The notes: a model not told the origin generated them from the letters alone. Shown: positions 8,148-17,394, counted from the stretch's first letter. The stretch: 64,000 nt of DNA from CAZGNZ01 sp964527215 (GCA_964527215.1 CAZGNZ010000004.1:73879-137878), one strand, 5' to 3'. Numbers and translations: made by a program.

Positions 8148-9248
8148 ATGATATTTGATAAATTAGACGGAATTCATCAGTCTGATAAATGGATCAGCAT
8201 CAGTCGGATGATTTTTCTGGCGATTCTGGCAGCCGTATTCATGCTTGTGCTGTGGCAGGGCAGCAGAATGATTCGAATCAGCATGCCGGATATTATTACA
8301 CTGTATTCATTCAGTGTCACAGAAGAAATGCTTGAAGATGCCATTATTCCGGTATTCCAGAAAAATTGGGAGGAAAAAACAGGACACAGGGCGGAGTTCG
8401 TGGCGGTCTATGCCGGATCCGGATTAATTACCAGCGAAATACTCAACTCCATGCCGGTACAGGTAGCCATTCTGTCGTCGGAGATAGATGCATTAAGGCT
8501 ATCAAAGGGCGGGATAATCCAGCCGTCATCCTGGCTTCAGCAGCCAAACAATGGTGTCCTGTGTACCAGTCCCGTTGTCATTCTGGTCCGGCCGGGAAAT
8601 CCCGAGCGGATTACCGGCTTTTCTGATCTTCCCCGGAAGGGTATTCGAATTATTCTGCCCAATCCGATAACATCTGGTGTGGGGGAGTTGGCCGTTGTGT
8701 GTGCTCATAATCATGCCGTTGGCAGTGAACGCAGCACTGCGGAGGAATTCCTGAAGGCTGTTTACGATAATATCACGGCTTCCCCGTCCAACGCGGGTGA
8801 CGGAGCGGAACTGTTTGCAGCCGGTGTCGGCAATGTGCTGATTACCTATGAGGCAGCCGCTCTGCGAGACCTAGAAACCGGTCGGATTGACGGTGAAATC
8901 GTGTATCCGGATGCTGCCGTGATCAGCGAAAACCTAGTGGTTGGGATTGATAAAAACATTCCTTCCGGGAATGAGTCACTGGTGCATGCATTTCTCGAAT
9001 TCCTTTGGACGGATGATATCCAGCAAATCCTTCAGAATTATGGATTTCGATCCGTTTCGCAGAATGTGTCTCTGCCAAATCCGCCATTTCAAGAAATTCA
9101 GCACCCCGTTTTTCTCTGTGACATGGGAGGAGCATTCAGAGCAGGCAGCGAAGTTGTTGAAGAACTATGGCTGAAACACATCGCGGGTGCCATGCGCAGC
9201 CGACTTCCTTCTGACAGTCAGGATGAAATGGGTATTCAGGAAAATTGA
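8148..9248 (+). CDS. sulfate-binding-protein-like extracytoplasmic protein, membrane anchored
   Basis: A single N-terminal hydrophobic segment (about residues 20-42) exports and probably anchors the protein. The rest resembles sulfate/thiosulfate binding proteins (Sbp type): IIPVFQKNWEEKTGH, AGSGLITSEIL, VAILSSEIDA, the NPITSGVGEL loop and AVYDNITASPSNAGDGAELFAAGVGNVLITYE. No sulfate permease or ATPase is adjacent, so it may feed the upstream transporter or act as a receptor. The ATG at 8148 follows AAGGAGGGGGG, one of the strongest ribosome sites here; an in-frame GTG at 8145 is the alternative. Confidence 0.75.
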   Translation: MIFDKLDGIHQSDKWISISRMIFLAILAAVFMLVLWQGSRMIRISMPDIITLYSFSVTEEMLEDAIIPVFQKNWEEKTGHRAEFVAVYAGSGLITSEILNSMPVQVAILSSEIDALRLSKGGIIQPSSWLQQPNNGVLCTSPVVILVRPGNPERITGFSDLPRKGIRIILPNPITSGVGELAVVCAHNHAVGSERSTAEEFLKAVYDNITASPSNAGDGAELFAAGVGNVLITYEAAALRDLETGRIDGEIVYPDAAVISENLVVGIDKNIPSGNESLVHAFLEFLWTDDIQQILQNYGFRSVSQNVSLPNPPFQEIQHPVFLCDMGGAFRAGSEVVEELWLKHIAGAMRSRLPSDSQDEMGIQEN

Positions 9249-9262
9249 TCAAGAGGATCAGG

Positions 9263-9306
9263 GAAAAAAGGCAGAGTCCTGCGAACGTGTTCCAGGACTC
9301 TGTCTT
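9263..9306 (+). terminator. hairpin CAGAGTCCTG / CAGGACTCTG, probable terminator
   Basis: Ten-base perfect arms (9272-9281 and 9293-9302) with an 11-base loop start 24 bp after the stop of the binding-protein gene. The downstream T-run is short (TCTTTG), so termination may be incomplete, but it marks the end of the transporter region. Confidence 0.6.
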
Positions 9307-9519
9307 TGAAACTGAATCATAATCTTTATAATTTCTGAAAGACAGAACTCCGGCGGGTGCCGCCCGTTATCACTTTGTCTTCTTCCGAAACCGATTCCCC
9401 GAAATCATAAGCAGTAATAATTATCATTTATTTTGTAACTCCCTCAATGGTTCAGCATCTAATCTTCGCCGGCTGGAGTGATCTGCCGGTATTATCAAAA
9501 CGGAAGATTTCAGATCTAA

Positions 9520-9696
9520 CCCGAATATTTCATGAAAAATCTATTCCGATGATGGATCTGCTCAATTCTACAGCGTTATACTCGAAAAATGTTCTCAACG
9601 TACTGTCCAGTACGATTTCACTCATTTTTCTTCATATGCCTTGTAGAATCAATCATTTTCATCATCTCATCACGAAGTCTCATGAAATATTCGGAC
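9520..9696 (+). mobile_element. 177 bp foldback MITE, copy 1
   Basis: The 15-base terminal inverted repeats CCGAATATTTCATGA (9521-9535) and TCATGAAATATTCGG (9681-9695) are perfect. CTAA occurs directly outside both ends (9516-9519 and 9697-9700), consistent with a 4 bp target duplication. The two halves pair imperfectly along their whole length, folding at CGTACTG-TC-CAGTACG in the middle. A near-identical inverted copy lies at 44959-45134. It encodes no protein; the open frame crossing it is fortuitous. It ends 24 bp before the peroxiredoxin start, so it either carries or displaces that gene's promoter. Confidence 0.85.
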
Positions 9697-9720
9697 TAAA
9701 AACCCATAAGGAGTATCAAA

Positions 9721-10434
9721 ATGGAAAATAATGAAATGCAGACAGTTTCAATGCCCAGAATCGGTGACAAAGCACCGGAATTCAAAGCGGTTACGACACA
9801 GGGCGAAATCAATTTTCCCGAGGATTATGCCGGAAAGTGGACCATTCTTTTCAGTCACCCTGCTGATTTTACACCGGTATGTACTTCTGAATTCATGACT
9901 TTTGCTTCAATGGAAGACAAGTTTACAGAAGCCAACTGCCAGCTGGTAGGTCTCTCGGTGGATGGGCTTTACAGTCACATTGCCTGGCTGCGGACCATCA
10001 AAGAGAAGATCGAATACAAAGGGATGAAGGATGTGGAAGTCAACTTCCCGCTGATTGAAGACATCACCATGAATGTGGCCAAAAAATATGGCATGATTCA
10101 GCCGGGTGAAGATACAACGAAAGCAGTACGGGCTGTATTTTTTATTGACCCCAACGGTATTATCCGAACCATCATTTACTATCCCCTGAGCCTGGGCCGG
10201 AATTTCGATGAGCTCTACCGTGTCCTGATTGCACTTCAGGCTTCGGATGAGTTTGGTGTGGCAACGCCGGCTGACTGGCGTCCCGGTGACGATGTTATTG
10301 TTGCGCCGGCTGGCTCCTGCGGTGTTGCAAAGGACCGAATGGACGGCAAAGAGGAAATGGAATGCCAGGACTGGTTTTTCTGCACCAAGAAACTGGATAA
10401 GGATGAAGTGCTGAACAAAGTACTGAAAAAATAA
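9721..10434 (+). CDS. peroxiredoxin, archaeal-type 1-Cys/2-Cys (Prx6 subfamily)
   Basis: The 237-residue protein reduces hydrogen peroxide and organic peroxides in the cytoplasm. The peroxidatic Cys54 lies in HPADFTPVCTSEF. A C-terminal extension carries Cys200 and the pair C215-x-D-W-F-F-C221, as in archaeal thioredoxin peroxidases where that pair resolves the sulfenic acid. RDPNG-type and PLSLGRNFDE motifs are as in the family. AAGGAG precedes the ATG. The gene stands alone between the MITE and a strong terminator, and its presence suggests occasional oxygen exposure. Confidence 0.93.
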   Translation: MENNEMQTVSMPRIGDKAPEFKAVTTQGEINFPEDYAGKWTILFSHPADFTPVCTSEFMTFASMEDKFTEANCQLVGLSVDGLYSHIAWLRTIKEKIEYKGMKDVEVNFPLIEDITMNVAKKYGMIQPGEDTTKAVRAVFFIDPNGIIRTIIYYPLSLGRNFDELYRVLIALQASDEFGVATPADWRPGDDVIVAPAGSCGVAKDRMDGKEEMECQDWFFCTKKLDKDEVLNKVLKK

Positions 10435-10457
10435 CCTTCGAAACACTCTATCTGTTA

Positions 10458-10495
10458 AACAGGCCCGTCTGGTGGATGACGGGCCTGTTCTTTTT
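10458..10495 (+). terminator. rho-independent terminator of the peroxiredoxin gene
   Basis: Perfect 12-base arms AACAGGCCCGTC (10458-10469) and GACGGGCCTGTT (10478-10489), an 8-base loop and a CTTTTT tract start 23 bp after the stop codon. This is the clearest intrinsic terminator in the window. Confidence 0.92.
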
Positions 10496-10691
10496 CCTTC
10501 AGAAAGTAAGACAGGGCAGCGTACGGTTTTTCTGTGCCTGAGGTGAATCGCGGTGTGGTCTGCCCGGCCGGATTGGATAAGCAGATGGACAGTATTCCTG
10601 TTTCAGTGCATTCCGCGGGGTTTCAGGCGACGGAAAACCGTGAAGGACTTTTCTGTCAGTCGCGGATTATTCTCACCCAGTACATCAAGTG

Positions 10692-12368
10692 TCAATCCAG
10701 AATCATGTCCACCAGAAGCAGGACATCCAGTACATCAATGTTACCGTCGGCATTGATATCTGAGTTGGCGGCCTGGATATCATTCGGAATCATGAACTCC
10801 AGAATAATCGCGACCAGCTGAACCACATCCAGAATATCAAGCTGGCTGTCGCTGTTAATGTCTCCCGGAGAAAAATCACATGAGATGCCGCCGTCCCAGT
10901 AGATGTCATCCAGTGCAAACTCACAGGCGGCACCGTTCACTTCCAGTATGACAAATTCATAGGACATCATCCGCAGATCAATCAGTTCTCCCCGCAGTTC
11001 GCTCACCGGAATGGATGCCTGACCCCATTGACCGTCCCGGACCAATTCGTACGTCGTGATATTTCCCGGGAAATCCACATACGACTGATTGCCCCAGGAA
11101 TCAATAATACCAATTTGGAAGGTGATATGCGCCGGGATGTGGATTCTGAATTTCAAAAACCCGTCACCGAAATCAAACAGGTTTACCGGTTGTACGGACA
11201 TGATGCCGGCACCGAACCACCCTGAACCAGTGGTCGTCCAGGTTATTCCGTTTTCACCTTCATAAGGCGGAATACCGCCTTCGGTGAGTGTACTTTCCCA
11301 AACATAGATTTCCGCATCTTCACCCAATGCCAGATGATGGTGAACAGGCGTGGTATCCGTAAAGAGTCCCAGGGATTCGCACTCCGGCACGGGGGGCCCC
11401 AGGTGTACCTCGCCCTGCCCATTCCACTCGAAAACTTTTACATAATCGATTAGCATCTGCGCCGGAAACGGCATTGAGACAGGTGCACCGCTGCCCGGAT
11501 CGCCCAGGTTCCAGGCGTCGGTAAAAGCACCTCCGACAGCAAGGTTTGCGATCAGGTAAAACGGCTGCAGGAATTCCTCCGATTCTTCACTGATATCAAA
11601 TGGAGCAGTGTAGAGGTCCATTTCAACATCATTGTCCGTCACCGTAAACCGAATCTGGTTTTCGTCCCAGTACATTCGATACGTCACAAATCTGTTCACA
11701 AGGGGATTTTCATAGTTGTAATAAGGGCGGCAGTAATCATCATCGGGATCCCAGGATATGCTGGCTGCTCCGCTGGGATTATCGGGGTTTACGGCAGCTT
11801 CCGAATAAAATATGGCGTTGGCGCTGGTCACCTGATTCACATTTGAATTATCCAGTCCGTTTCCGCCGTTATGGGTGTCATGAAGATCGCGAAACGCCTG
11901 TGTGCTGCCCATTTCCATGATGTCCAGTTCGCCGCAGTTCGGCCAGCCCAGGTTGGATGTTCCCAACAGCCAGAAGGCAGGCCAGCCGCCCAGATCCAGA
12001 TCCGGTATCCATAACCGTGTTTCAATCATTCCGAATTTTACCGAGACTCTGGATTTGGTTGCAATCCGTCCGGATGTATAGTTTAGTGGATTGCCCCACT
12101 GATCAGTGATTCCGGGTCCGCTTTCTTCCCGGACTTCAATATGCAGCGCATTGTTTCCGGGCTCACCGGGGATTTCCATTATATCCACATTCTCCGCCTG
12201 ATAAAACTGGAGTTCACCGTTGCCCCAGCCCCATTGACCGTTGCCGGTTTCCGTCAGCCAGTGATCCAAATCATCAAACTGGTCTTCCCAGAGCAAATCA
12301 CCAATTTGCGGAAATATTGCATTTACTGATATTATCAATATTATAACGGTCGGCAGAAATCTTTTCAT
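10692..12368 (-). CDS. secreted GH16 beta-glucanase (laminarinase-like) with C-terminal dockerin-like domain
   Basis: A signal peptide (MKRFLPTVIILIISVNAIFP) leads into a GH16 domain of about residues 25-275. The catalytic motif is GELDIMEMG with nucleophile Glu147, Asp149 and acid/base Glu152; the ExDxME spacing is that of beta-1,3-glucanases and laminarinases. Residues about 290-490 form a beta-rich module that may bind carbohydrate. The end carries two calcium-loop repeats (GDINSDSQLDILDVV and SDINADGNIDVLDVL). The ATG at 12368 follows a G7 run; an upstream in-frame ATG at 12389 would spoil the signal peptide. Substrate is inferred from motif type. Confidence 0.88.
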   Translation of the reverse strand: MKRFLPTVIILIISVNAIFPQIGDLLWEDQFDDLDHWLTETGNGQWGWGNGELQFYQAENVDIMEIPGEPGNNALHIEVREESGPGITDQWGNPLNYTSGRIATKSRVSVKFGMIETRLWIPDLDLGGWPAFWLLGTSNLGWPNCGELDIMEMGSTQAFRDLHDTHNGGNGLDNSNVNQVTSANAIFYSEAAVNPDNPSGAASISWDPDDDYCRPYYNYENPLVNRFVTYRMYWDENQIRFTVTDNDVEMDLYTAPFDISEESEEFLQPFYLIANLAVGGAFTDAWNLGDPGSGAPVSMPFPAQMLIDYVKVFEWNGQGEVHLGPPVPECESLGLFTDTTPVHHHLALGEDAEIYVWESTLTEGGIPPYEGENGITWTTTGSGWFGAGIMSVQPVNLFDFGDGFLKFRIHIPAHITFQIGIIDSWGNQSYVDFPGNITTYELVRDGQWGQASIPVSELRGELIDLRMMSYEFVILEVNGAACEFALDDIYWDGGISCDFSPGDINSDSQLDILDVVQLVAIILEFMIPNDIQAANSDINADGNIDVLDVLLLVDMILD

Positions 12369-12684
12369 TTTCCCCCCCTGATTTGCCAAGTTACTGATCG
12401 AATGTTATGTAAACCTGAATAATCAGTCAATGATCATGCCGGTTGAATCCGCCAGTTGGCGGATTTTTAAGCCGTCTCCTGACGGACAAGTGGACCAGGG
12501 TGCATTCCCCGCCGCTTGGCGTGGCGGCATAATAATTAACGACCCGGTCGATTACTGAACCCCCGTCCCGTCAGCCAACGGGCGGGAAAATTCATTCAAA
12601 ACGACTGTCCACCCAATGCCGCTGCTGAATCAACTGCATATTCACAAAGCTGCCGGCTTTCGTCCGACACGATAAAAAACCTAA
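12369..12684. other. intergenic, mostly repeat
   Basis: This 316 bp spacer between two minus-strand glycosidase genes is half filled by composite repeat copy 2. The remaining bases show no gene. The spacer separates GH3 and GH16, so they may not share a transcript. Confidence 0.5.
12445..12597 (+). repeat. composite intergenic repeat, modules A+B (copy 2)
   Basis: Starts GAATCCGCCAGTTGGCGG, a perfect CCGCCA hairpin, continues through CCGTCTCCTGACGGACAAGTG and CATTCCCCGCCGC, then module B ending CCGTCAGCCAACGGGCGGG and AAATTCATT. The central hairpin is TCAGCCAACGG here instead of TCAGCTGACGG, a decayed palindrome. Confidence 0.8.
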
Positions 12685-14406
12685 TCAGTTCACCGGTGAT
12701 TTTCCCCTGCATTCCAGTCGACCCGTAAGGGCATCCGCCAGAGCAGCGAGAGAATTCTCGTCCGAATGATAGGCGTTCAGACGGCCCCAGATCCGTGGCA
12801 TGTAAATCAGGTTTTTAAACGGATCACCCACGGCAATGCTGATGACTTTGTCGTACGGCAGCATGTTGGCAGTCCACATGGTCAATGCCGGTGCCTGAGC
12901 CAGTGACAAAGAACCCCACGGATTGTGGGGATAACTGTAAAACACAAAAATGAGCTTGTCGTATTGTTGATTAATCTGATCCAGCCGGGATTCCACTGCA
13001 AAAAAGGAAAGGTTGTGTTCAAAATCGACTGTAAATCCGAAACTCTCCAGCTTATTCCGCAGGGGTGCCAGCCGTTCCCTCTGATCATCTGCCGAAATAT
13101 TTACCAGCAGAATATTGGGGGAGGTTTGCGGATCAATGGGGATGATCTGATTTTTATTGCTGAGCAGTGTAATTGAAGATTCGGCGATTTCCCGCGCAAT
13201 GGCCTTGTGATGCTGTATTTCATCAGGAGAAACAGGAACAGCAGGATTGATTTGTTCCTCGAACAGCCCCAGAGCTGATTTCATGTTCCATACCCGACGA
13301 ACCGCATCATCCAGGCGGGACATGGGGATCTCCCCCCTTTGTATCCTGACTTCCAGAGTATCCATGAATGTCAGGGACAGCCAGAGCAGCACATCCACAC
13401 CGGCCAGAAAACATTCGATTTCGGTTTCCAGCAGATTATCAAAAAAATTTGAGATACCGGCCATGTTCAGGGCATCTGATATGATCACACCCTGAAAGCC
13501 CATTTTTTCCTTGAGCAGGCCGGTAAGCAGTTCATGTGAAAGTGTTGCCGGAAGGTACTCATCATTCAGTTTTTTTTCCTGATACGCGGGCAGGGTAATG
13601 TGACCCGGCATAATGGACATCACGCCGGCGTCAATCAGGGCCTGGAAAACCAGACCAAACGACGATTTCCATTCGTCCATGTCCAGCTTCATTTCGCTGG
13701 TGCTGAAATGCTGATTGATAAAATCCGTCCCGTCACCGGGGAAATGCTTGGCGGTGGCAGCCACATGCTGTGACTGGATGCCCTGAACCTGCGGTGGGAG
13801 CAGTTCACCGGCCAGGTCGGCATTGTTGGAAATGGTACGGGCATTTGTAAGAAAATTCGACGGATTCATGCACATGTCCGCAACAGGATGCAGCAGCCAG
13901 TTGATTCCCAGACTGCGGGCTTCCCTGGCGATGATCTCACCGTATTGACGGGCATAATCCTCGGAACAGGCTGCCCCCAGGCCCATCTCGCTGGTGAAGG
14001 CGGTGAAAGACGGCATCAGATGCCCCAGACCGGCTTCAAAATCCTCTACAAACAGCATCGGATGCTGAGTGGCATCGGCGAATTCCTGAATTGTCTGAAT
14101 ATATTTATCCCGCAGTTCTCCCGGTCCGGTTCCGGCATTCAGCTCCCAATTGGCCATGAAGACGGAACCAACAGGATACTGTTCCAGAAACTTCTCAAGT
14201 GATCCGTTTCCCACTTCATTAATGAGTGCTTCGCTGTATCTCAGGCATACAAGCTGTCCGATTTTTTCACGCAGAGACAGGCTTCGCCAGCCGTCATGCA
14301 AAGATTTGTCGGTGAATGGATTGTCTTCAGTTTCAGCAGGTCGGCAGGAAGGCAGGGCCGGTATGAAAATCAAGGCAAGCAGGAAGGTGATTATACGATA
14401 TTTCAT
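12685..14406 (-). CDS. GH3 family glycosidase lipoprotein (beta-glucosidase / N-acetylhexosaminidase-like)
   Basis: The 573-residue product begins with a lipoprotein signal ending ALPSC, lipid at Cys21. The GH3 barrel shows KHFPGDG at 220-226 and the nucleophile Asp311 in VIISDALNM. The KHFPGDG plus His233 pattern resembles NagZ-type hexosaminidases, yet a C-terminal alpha/beta domain (IDPQTSPNILLVNIS onward) is present, as in NagZ-related two-domain enzymes. Beta-glucosidase action on laminarin fragments fits the neighbours, N-acetylglucosaminidase fits the motif. I start at 14406 since the upstream ATG (14442) adds charged residues before the signal. Confidence 0.83.
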   Translation of the reverse strand: MKYRIITFLLALIFIPALPSCRPAETEDNPFTDKSLHDGWRSLSLREKIGQLVCLRYSEALINEVGNGSLEKFLEQYPVGSVFMANWELNAGTGPGELRDKYIQTIQEFADATQHPMLFVEDFEAGLGHLMPSFTAFTSEMGLGAACSEDYARQYGEIIAREARSLGINWLLHPVADMCMNPSNFLTNARTISNNADLAGELLPPQVQGIQSQHVAATAKHFPGDGTDFINQHFSTSEMKLDMDEWKSSFGLVFQALIDAGVMSIMPGHITLPAYQEKKLNDEYLPATLSHELLTGLLKEKMGFQGVIISDALNMAGISNFFDNLLETEIECFLAGVDVLLWLSLTFMDTLEVRIQRGEIPMSRLDDAVRRVWNMKSALGLFEEQINPAVPVSPDEIQHHKAIAREIAESSITLLSNKNQIIPIDPQTSPNILLVNISADDQRERLAPLRNKLESFGFTVDFEHNLSFFAVESRLDQINQQYDKLIFVFYSYPHNPWGSLSLAQAPALTMWTANMLPYDKVISIAVGDPFKNLIYMPRIWGRLNAYHSDENSLAALADALTGRLECRGKSPVN

Positions 14407-14879
14407 GGCAGTCCGGAATTTTGATTTGTCTCGATTTATCAACTTGACACTTGTGTCAAAGGAGACAAAAGGTTGGTATTCTGCTCACCAGAGCGGATTT
14501 TTGAAATCCTGCATTTCATTCCAGTCGGTCACTTGAAGCAGAATAACGACAGCTCCACATAATCCACAGAATTCAGTCTGCTCCGGTATTGTCAAAATTA
14601 CATAAACGGTGCATTTGAAAAAATCACAACCGGCAGATCAAGATCATCCAGGTTTTTAAAATTACTCAAAACATTTTCAGAATAGAATTGACAGCCTGAA
14701 AGCTGATCTTCAGATTGCAGTTTATCGTTTCGCAAATGGTGTGTATCTCAAGCAGAATCAATATTTCAAAATATCCTGCAGTGTCTTAATATTTCCGTCA
14801 TACCCGCTGACTGCTGCATGGCACGTCGCTGCAGCAAAGGATGGTTGGAATTCAGTAAACTTAAAATAAAAGACAAATC
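14407..14879. other. divergent intergenic region
   Basis: A 473 bp spacer between the minus-strand GH3 gene and the plus-strand alpha/alpha barrel gene. It contains the perfect 16 bp palindrome at 14444-14459. I found no further coding or structured element. Confidence 0.5.
14444..14459. promoter_or_regulatory. perfect 16 bp palindrome TTGACACTTGTGTCAA
   Basis: It lies 38-53 bp upstream of the chosen GH3 start on the minus strand, in the right place for an operator overlapping the promoter. The arms are TTGACAC and GTGTCAA around TT. A one-arm variant occurs upstream of 8148. The cognate regulator is unknown. Confidence 0.45.
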
Positions 14880-17384
14880 ATGTGGCAAATCAATCAAACA
14901 TCCATAAAACAATATTCATCAGTCGTCTCAGGAGTGATATTGCTTTCCCGGCTGATATTCGCGTTCACGGATGATGGGTTCTCGAGCAATGCCAAGGTTT
15001 TCAGCGGACGGTACGGTCAGATTGAAATCGGTGCAAAATATGCCGGCATCGAATTTCATCACAGCCGTCCGCTGCCGTCCAGGATCAGTTTTTACACCCC
15101 CGTTGCCAACAGTATCGATTTGAGTACGGATTACTGGAAGAGGGATCAGTCCATGCCTCTGAAAATTGCCCTGAATATTGATGGGCACGACCTGGATCCC
15201 GGCAGCCGCTCCCTGACGTACATGTATACTCCCTGGCGAATTTGTTTTACGGATACATTCCGAAATGTCACAGGAACGTACCAGTATTTCACCGAAGACA
15301 GCATTCCCGGATTCATTTTTGAGATCAGTCTGGAAAACACTGACAGCACCGCAAAGGACATCGATCTGGAATCCGCGATGAACATGACGCTTCGGACCAG
15401 CCATACATATGCATGGATCAGAGCAGACCGGATTGATTTGGATTGGAATGATCAGTGTTTTAGGGCCGAGTTTCCGAATGCGGCAGCGGATTCCACAGCG
15501 GTACTGGTGAAGAATTCCGGCAGTCCGGCGAACTCGGGTGTGCAAACAGACAATCCGGATGGATCAGTTTCAGTCGGCTTCAAATATCAGAAGCGGCTGG
15601 AACCGGGAGAAACCCTTTTGCTGCGGCAGATCTATACAGCATGTCCAATTGCGGAAACTGATGTTGTTAAAGACGTGATCAGACGGGATCCGATGTCCTT
15701 GGTGGCTGCATGGGAAAAGCGGGTAATGCACCATGCCGGAAAACGAGAACCGCCCCCCATGAAATTCAACAGTCCGGAACTGCAGGAAACAGCCCTGTGG
15801 TCTCGCATGGTAATGGCAGCCAACCGTCATTACATCGACGGGGAAACTCTCCCGATGCCCTGTCCGGCGGAGTATAATTTCTTTTTTACCCATGACTTTC
15901 TCCTCACATCTCTGGCAGCCGTTTTCTTTGATCCGGATTATGTCCGGAACGGTTTTGATTTTCTGCTGACAAAAGTTCAGGAGGACTCAGTTCTCGCCCA
16001 TGCCTATTACTGGAAAGACAGTCGGTATGTAACTGAAACCTGCACGCCGGACAACTGGAATCACTTGTGGTTTATTCTGACTGCAGCCTCGTACCTGCGC
16101 CACACGGAAGACCGTGAACTGCTGCACAGACTGTTTCCAGTTCTGCACAAAAGTCTGAACACCATGCTGACCAATCTGGGGGATGACGGACTGATGTATG
16201 CCCGCAGACCGGACTGGTGGGATACCGGAAATATTTACGGTGCCAGGGCATATATCACTGTACTGATGAGCCGGGCTCTTCGTGAATATCATTTTATGTG
16301 TGCCAGACTGGGACTTGACGGGGGAGGCCGGGCGGAATACCTGGAACTGGCCGGTGAAATGCAGCAGGCACTCAACCGGGAATTATGGGATGAGGATGCT
16401 GGTTATCTGTTGAATCATCTCACCGATAAAAACATTGATCGCCACTATTATACCGGCCCGCTTCTGGCTGCCCGTTTTGATTTGCTGAATGAAAAACGGA
16501 AAAAGACACTCATCGAAACAGCCGGCAGAGAACTGCTGGATGTGAAAATTGGAATCCGGAATGCAATGCCGCCGGATTTCCATACCCTGATTGAACAGTA
16601 TCATTTTAATGGAATGGAGTCAGGAGAGCCATATGTCTATTTTAACGGCGGCGTCTGGCCGCACGGCAATGCCTGGTACATTCTTGCTCAGATTTACAGC
16701 GGTTTTCCCGAAGCCGCCGCTGATGCGCTCATCCGCTACATGTCTCTTACCGGCATTCAGAACAGTCCAAACGGACAGCCCTCTTTTTATGAATACCGCA
16801 TGACGGATCCCCAGTCGCCAGACTACGGCCGGATTGACAAGCCCACATTTCTTTGGGCCGGAGGATGGTTTCTCCAATGCCTGTATCAGCTGGCAGGAGT
16901 CAGGGAAAATATCTGGAATATCTCATTCAGCCCGAATATTCCGGATTGTCTTTCAGGGAGTGAATATGAGCTGATGATCTCGGGCCAGAGGGCAAAGGCT
17001 GCATATCAGGGCAGCGGCAGCTTTTTCAGGAAAATTGAGGTTGACGGCAGAACTTCCCCGTCCGCAGTGATATGGGAACCGGCAAAAAATATCAGGCTTG
17101 TCAGAGGTGTTCCGGAAGCACCCTATCTTGCAGAAGCAAACTGTCAGGTGTTGCGGGTAGAGCTGATTCGTGATCATTCATTGAAAGTTTCCTTCCATGC
17201 CCATGGTAATCGTGATGCCGCACTCAAGTTGATTTCGTCCGGTCGGCCAATTGAGGGATTTTCTACGCGGGACGGAGAAAAATTAAAAATATTGTCCATG
17301 AAGGATGGCCCGGTATGGCGAAGTCACGTACGGATCAGTCAGATAGATACCGCCGGCAGTGTAATCATGAACTTTGAACCGTAA
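14880..17384 (+). CDS. exported alpha/alpha-barrel glycoside hydrolase-like protein
   Basis: This 834-residue protein has a weak N-terminal export signal (VVSGVILLSRLIFAF), a beta-sandwich region to about residue 300 and a helical barrel from about 310 to 700. Barrel signatures are EYNFFFTHDFLLTSL, TPDNWNHLWFILTA, RRPDWWDTGNIYGARAY and YFNGGVWPHGNAWYIL; the acidic residues in these loops would be the catalytic pair. Architecture resembles the GH63, GH15 and GH133 (amylo-1,6-glucosidase) group and the GH94 phosphorylases, and I cannot pick one. Processing of alpha-glucans or oligosaccharides in the periplasm is plausible. It stands alone. Confidence 0.65.
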   Translation: MWQINQTSIKQYSSVVSGVILLSRLIFAFTDDGFSSNAKVFSGRYGQIEIGAKYAGIEFHHSRPLPSRISFYTPVANSIDLSTDYWKRDQSMPLKIALNIDGHDLDPGSRSLTYMYTPWRICFTDTFRNVTGTYQYFTEDSIPGFIFEISLENTDSTAKDIDLESAMNMTLRTSHTYAWIRADRIDLDWNDQCFRAEFPNAAADSTAVLVKNSGSPANSGVQTDNPDGSVSVGFKYQKRLEPGETLLLRQIYTACPIAETDVVKDVIRRDPMSLVAAWEKRVMHHAGKREPPPMKFNSPELQETALWSRMVMAANRHYIDGETLPMPCPAEYNFFFTHDFLLTSLAAVFFDPDYVRNGFDFLLTKVQEDSVLAHAYYWKDSRYVTETCTPDNWNHLWFILTAASYLRHTEDRELLHRLFPVLHKSLNTMLTNLGDDGLMYARRPDWWDTGNIYGARAYITVLMSRALREYHFMCARLGLDGGGRAEYLELAGEMQQALNRELWDEDAGYLLNHLTDKNIDRHYYTGPLLAARFDLLNEKRKKTLIETAGRELLDVKIGIRNAMPPDFHTLIEQYHFNGMESGEPYVYFNGGVWPHGNAWYILAQIYSGFPEAAADALIRYMSLTGIQNSPNGQPSFYEYRMTDPQSPDYGRIDKPTFLWAGGWFLQCLYQLAGVRENIWNISFSPNIPDCLSGSEYELMISGQRAKAAYQGSGSFFRKIEVDGRTSPSAVIWEPAKNIRLVRGVPEAPYLAEANCQVLRVELIRDHSLKVSFHAHGNRDAALKLISSGRPIEGFSTRDGEKLKILSMKDGPVWRSHVRISQIDTAGSVIMNFEP

Positions 17385-17394
17385 CTGCCCGCCG

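Noticed and set aside
9447..9731. 94-residue open frame upstream of the peroxiredoxin gene
   Set aside because: Its middle is the MITE and the same peptide appears on the opposite strand at 44905-45144 because that is the inverted second copy. No ribosome site; the similarity is DNA-level.
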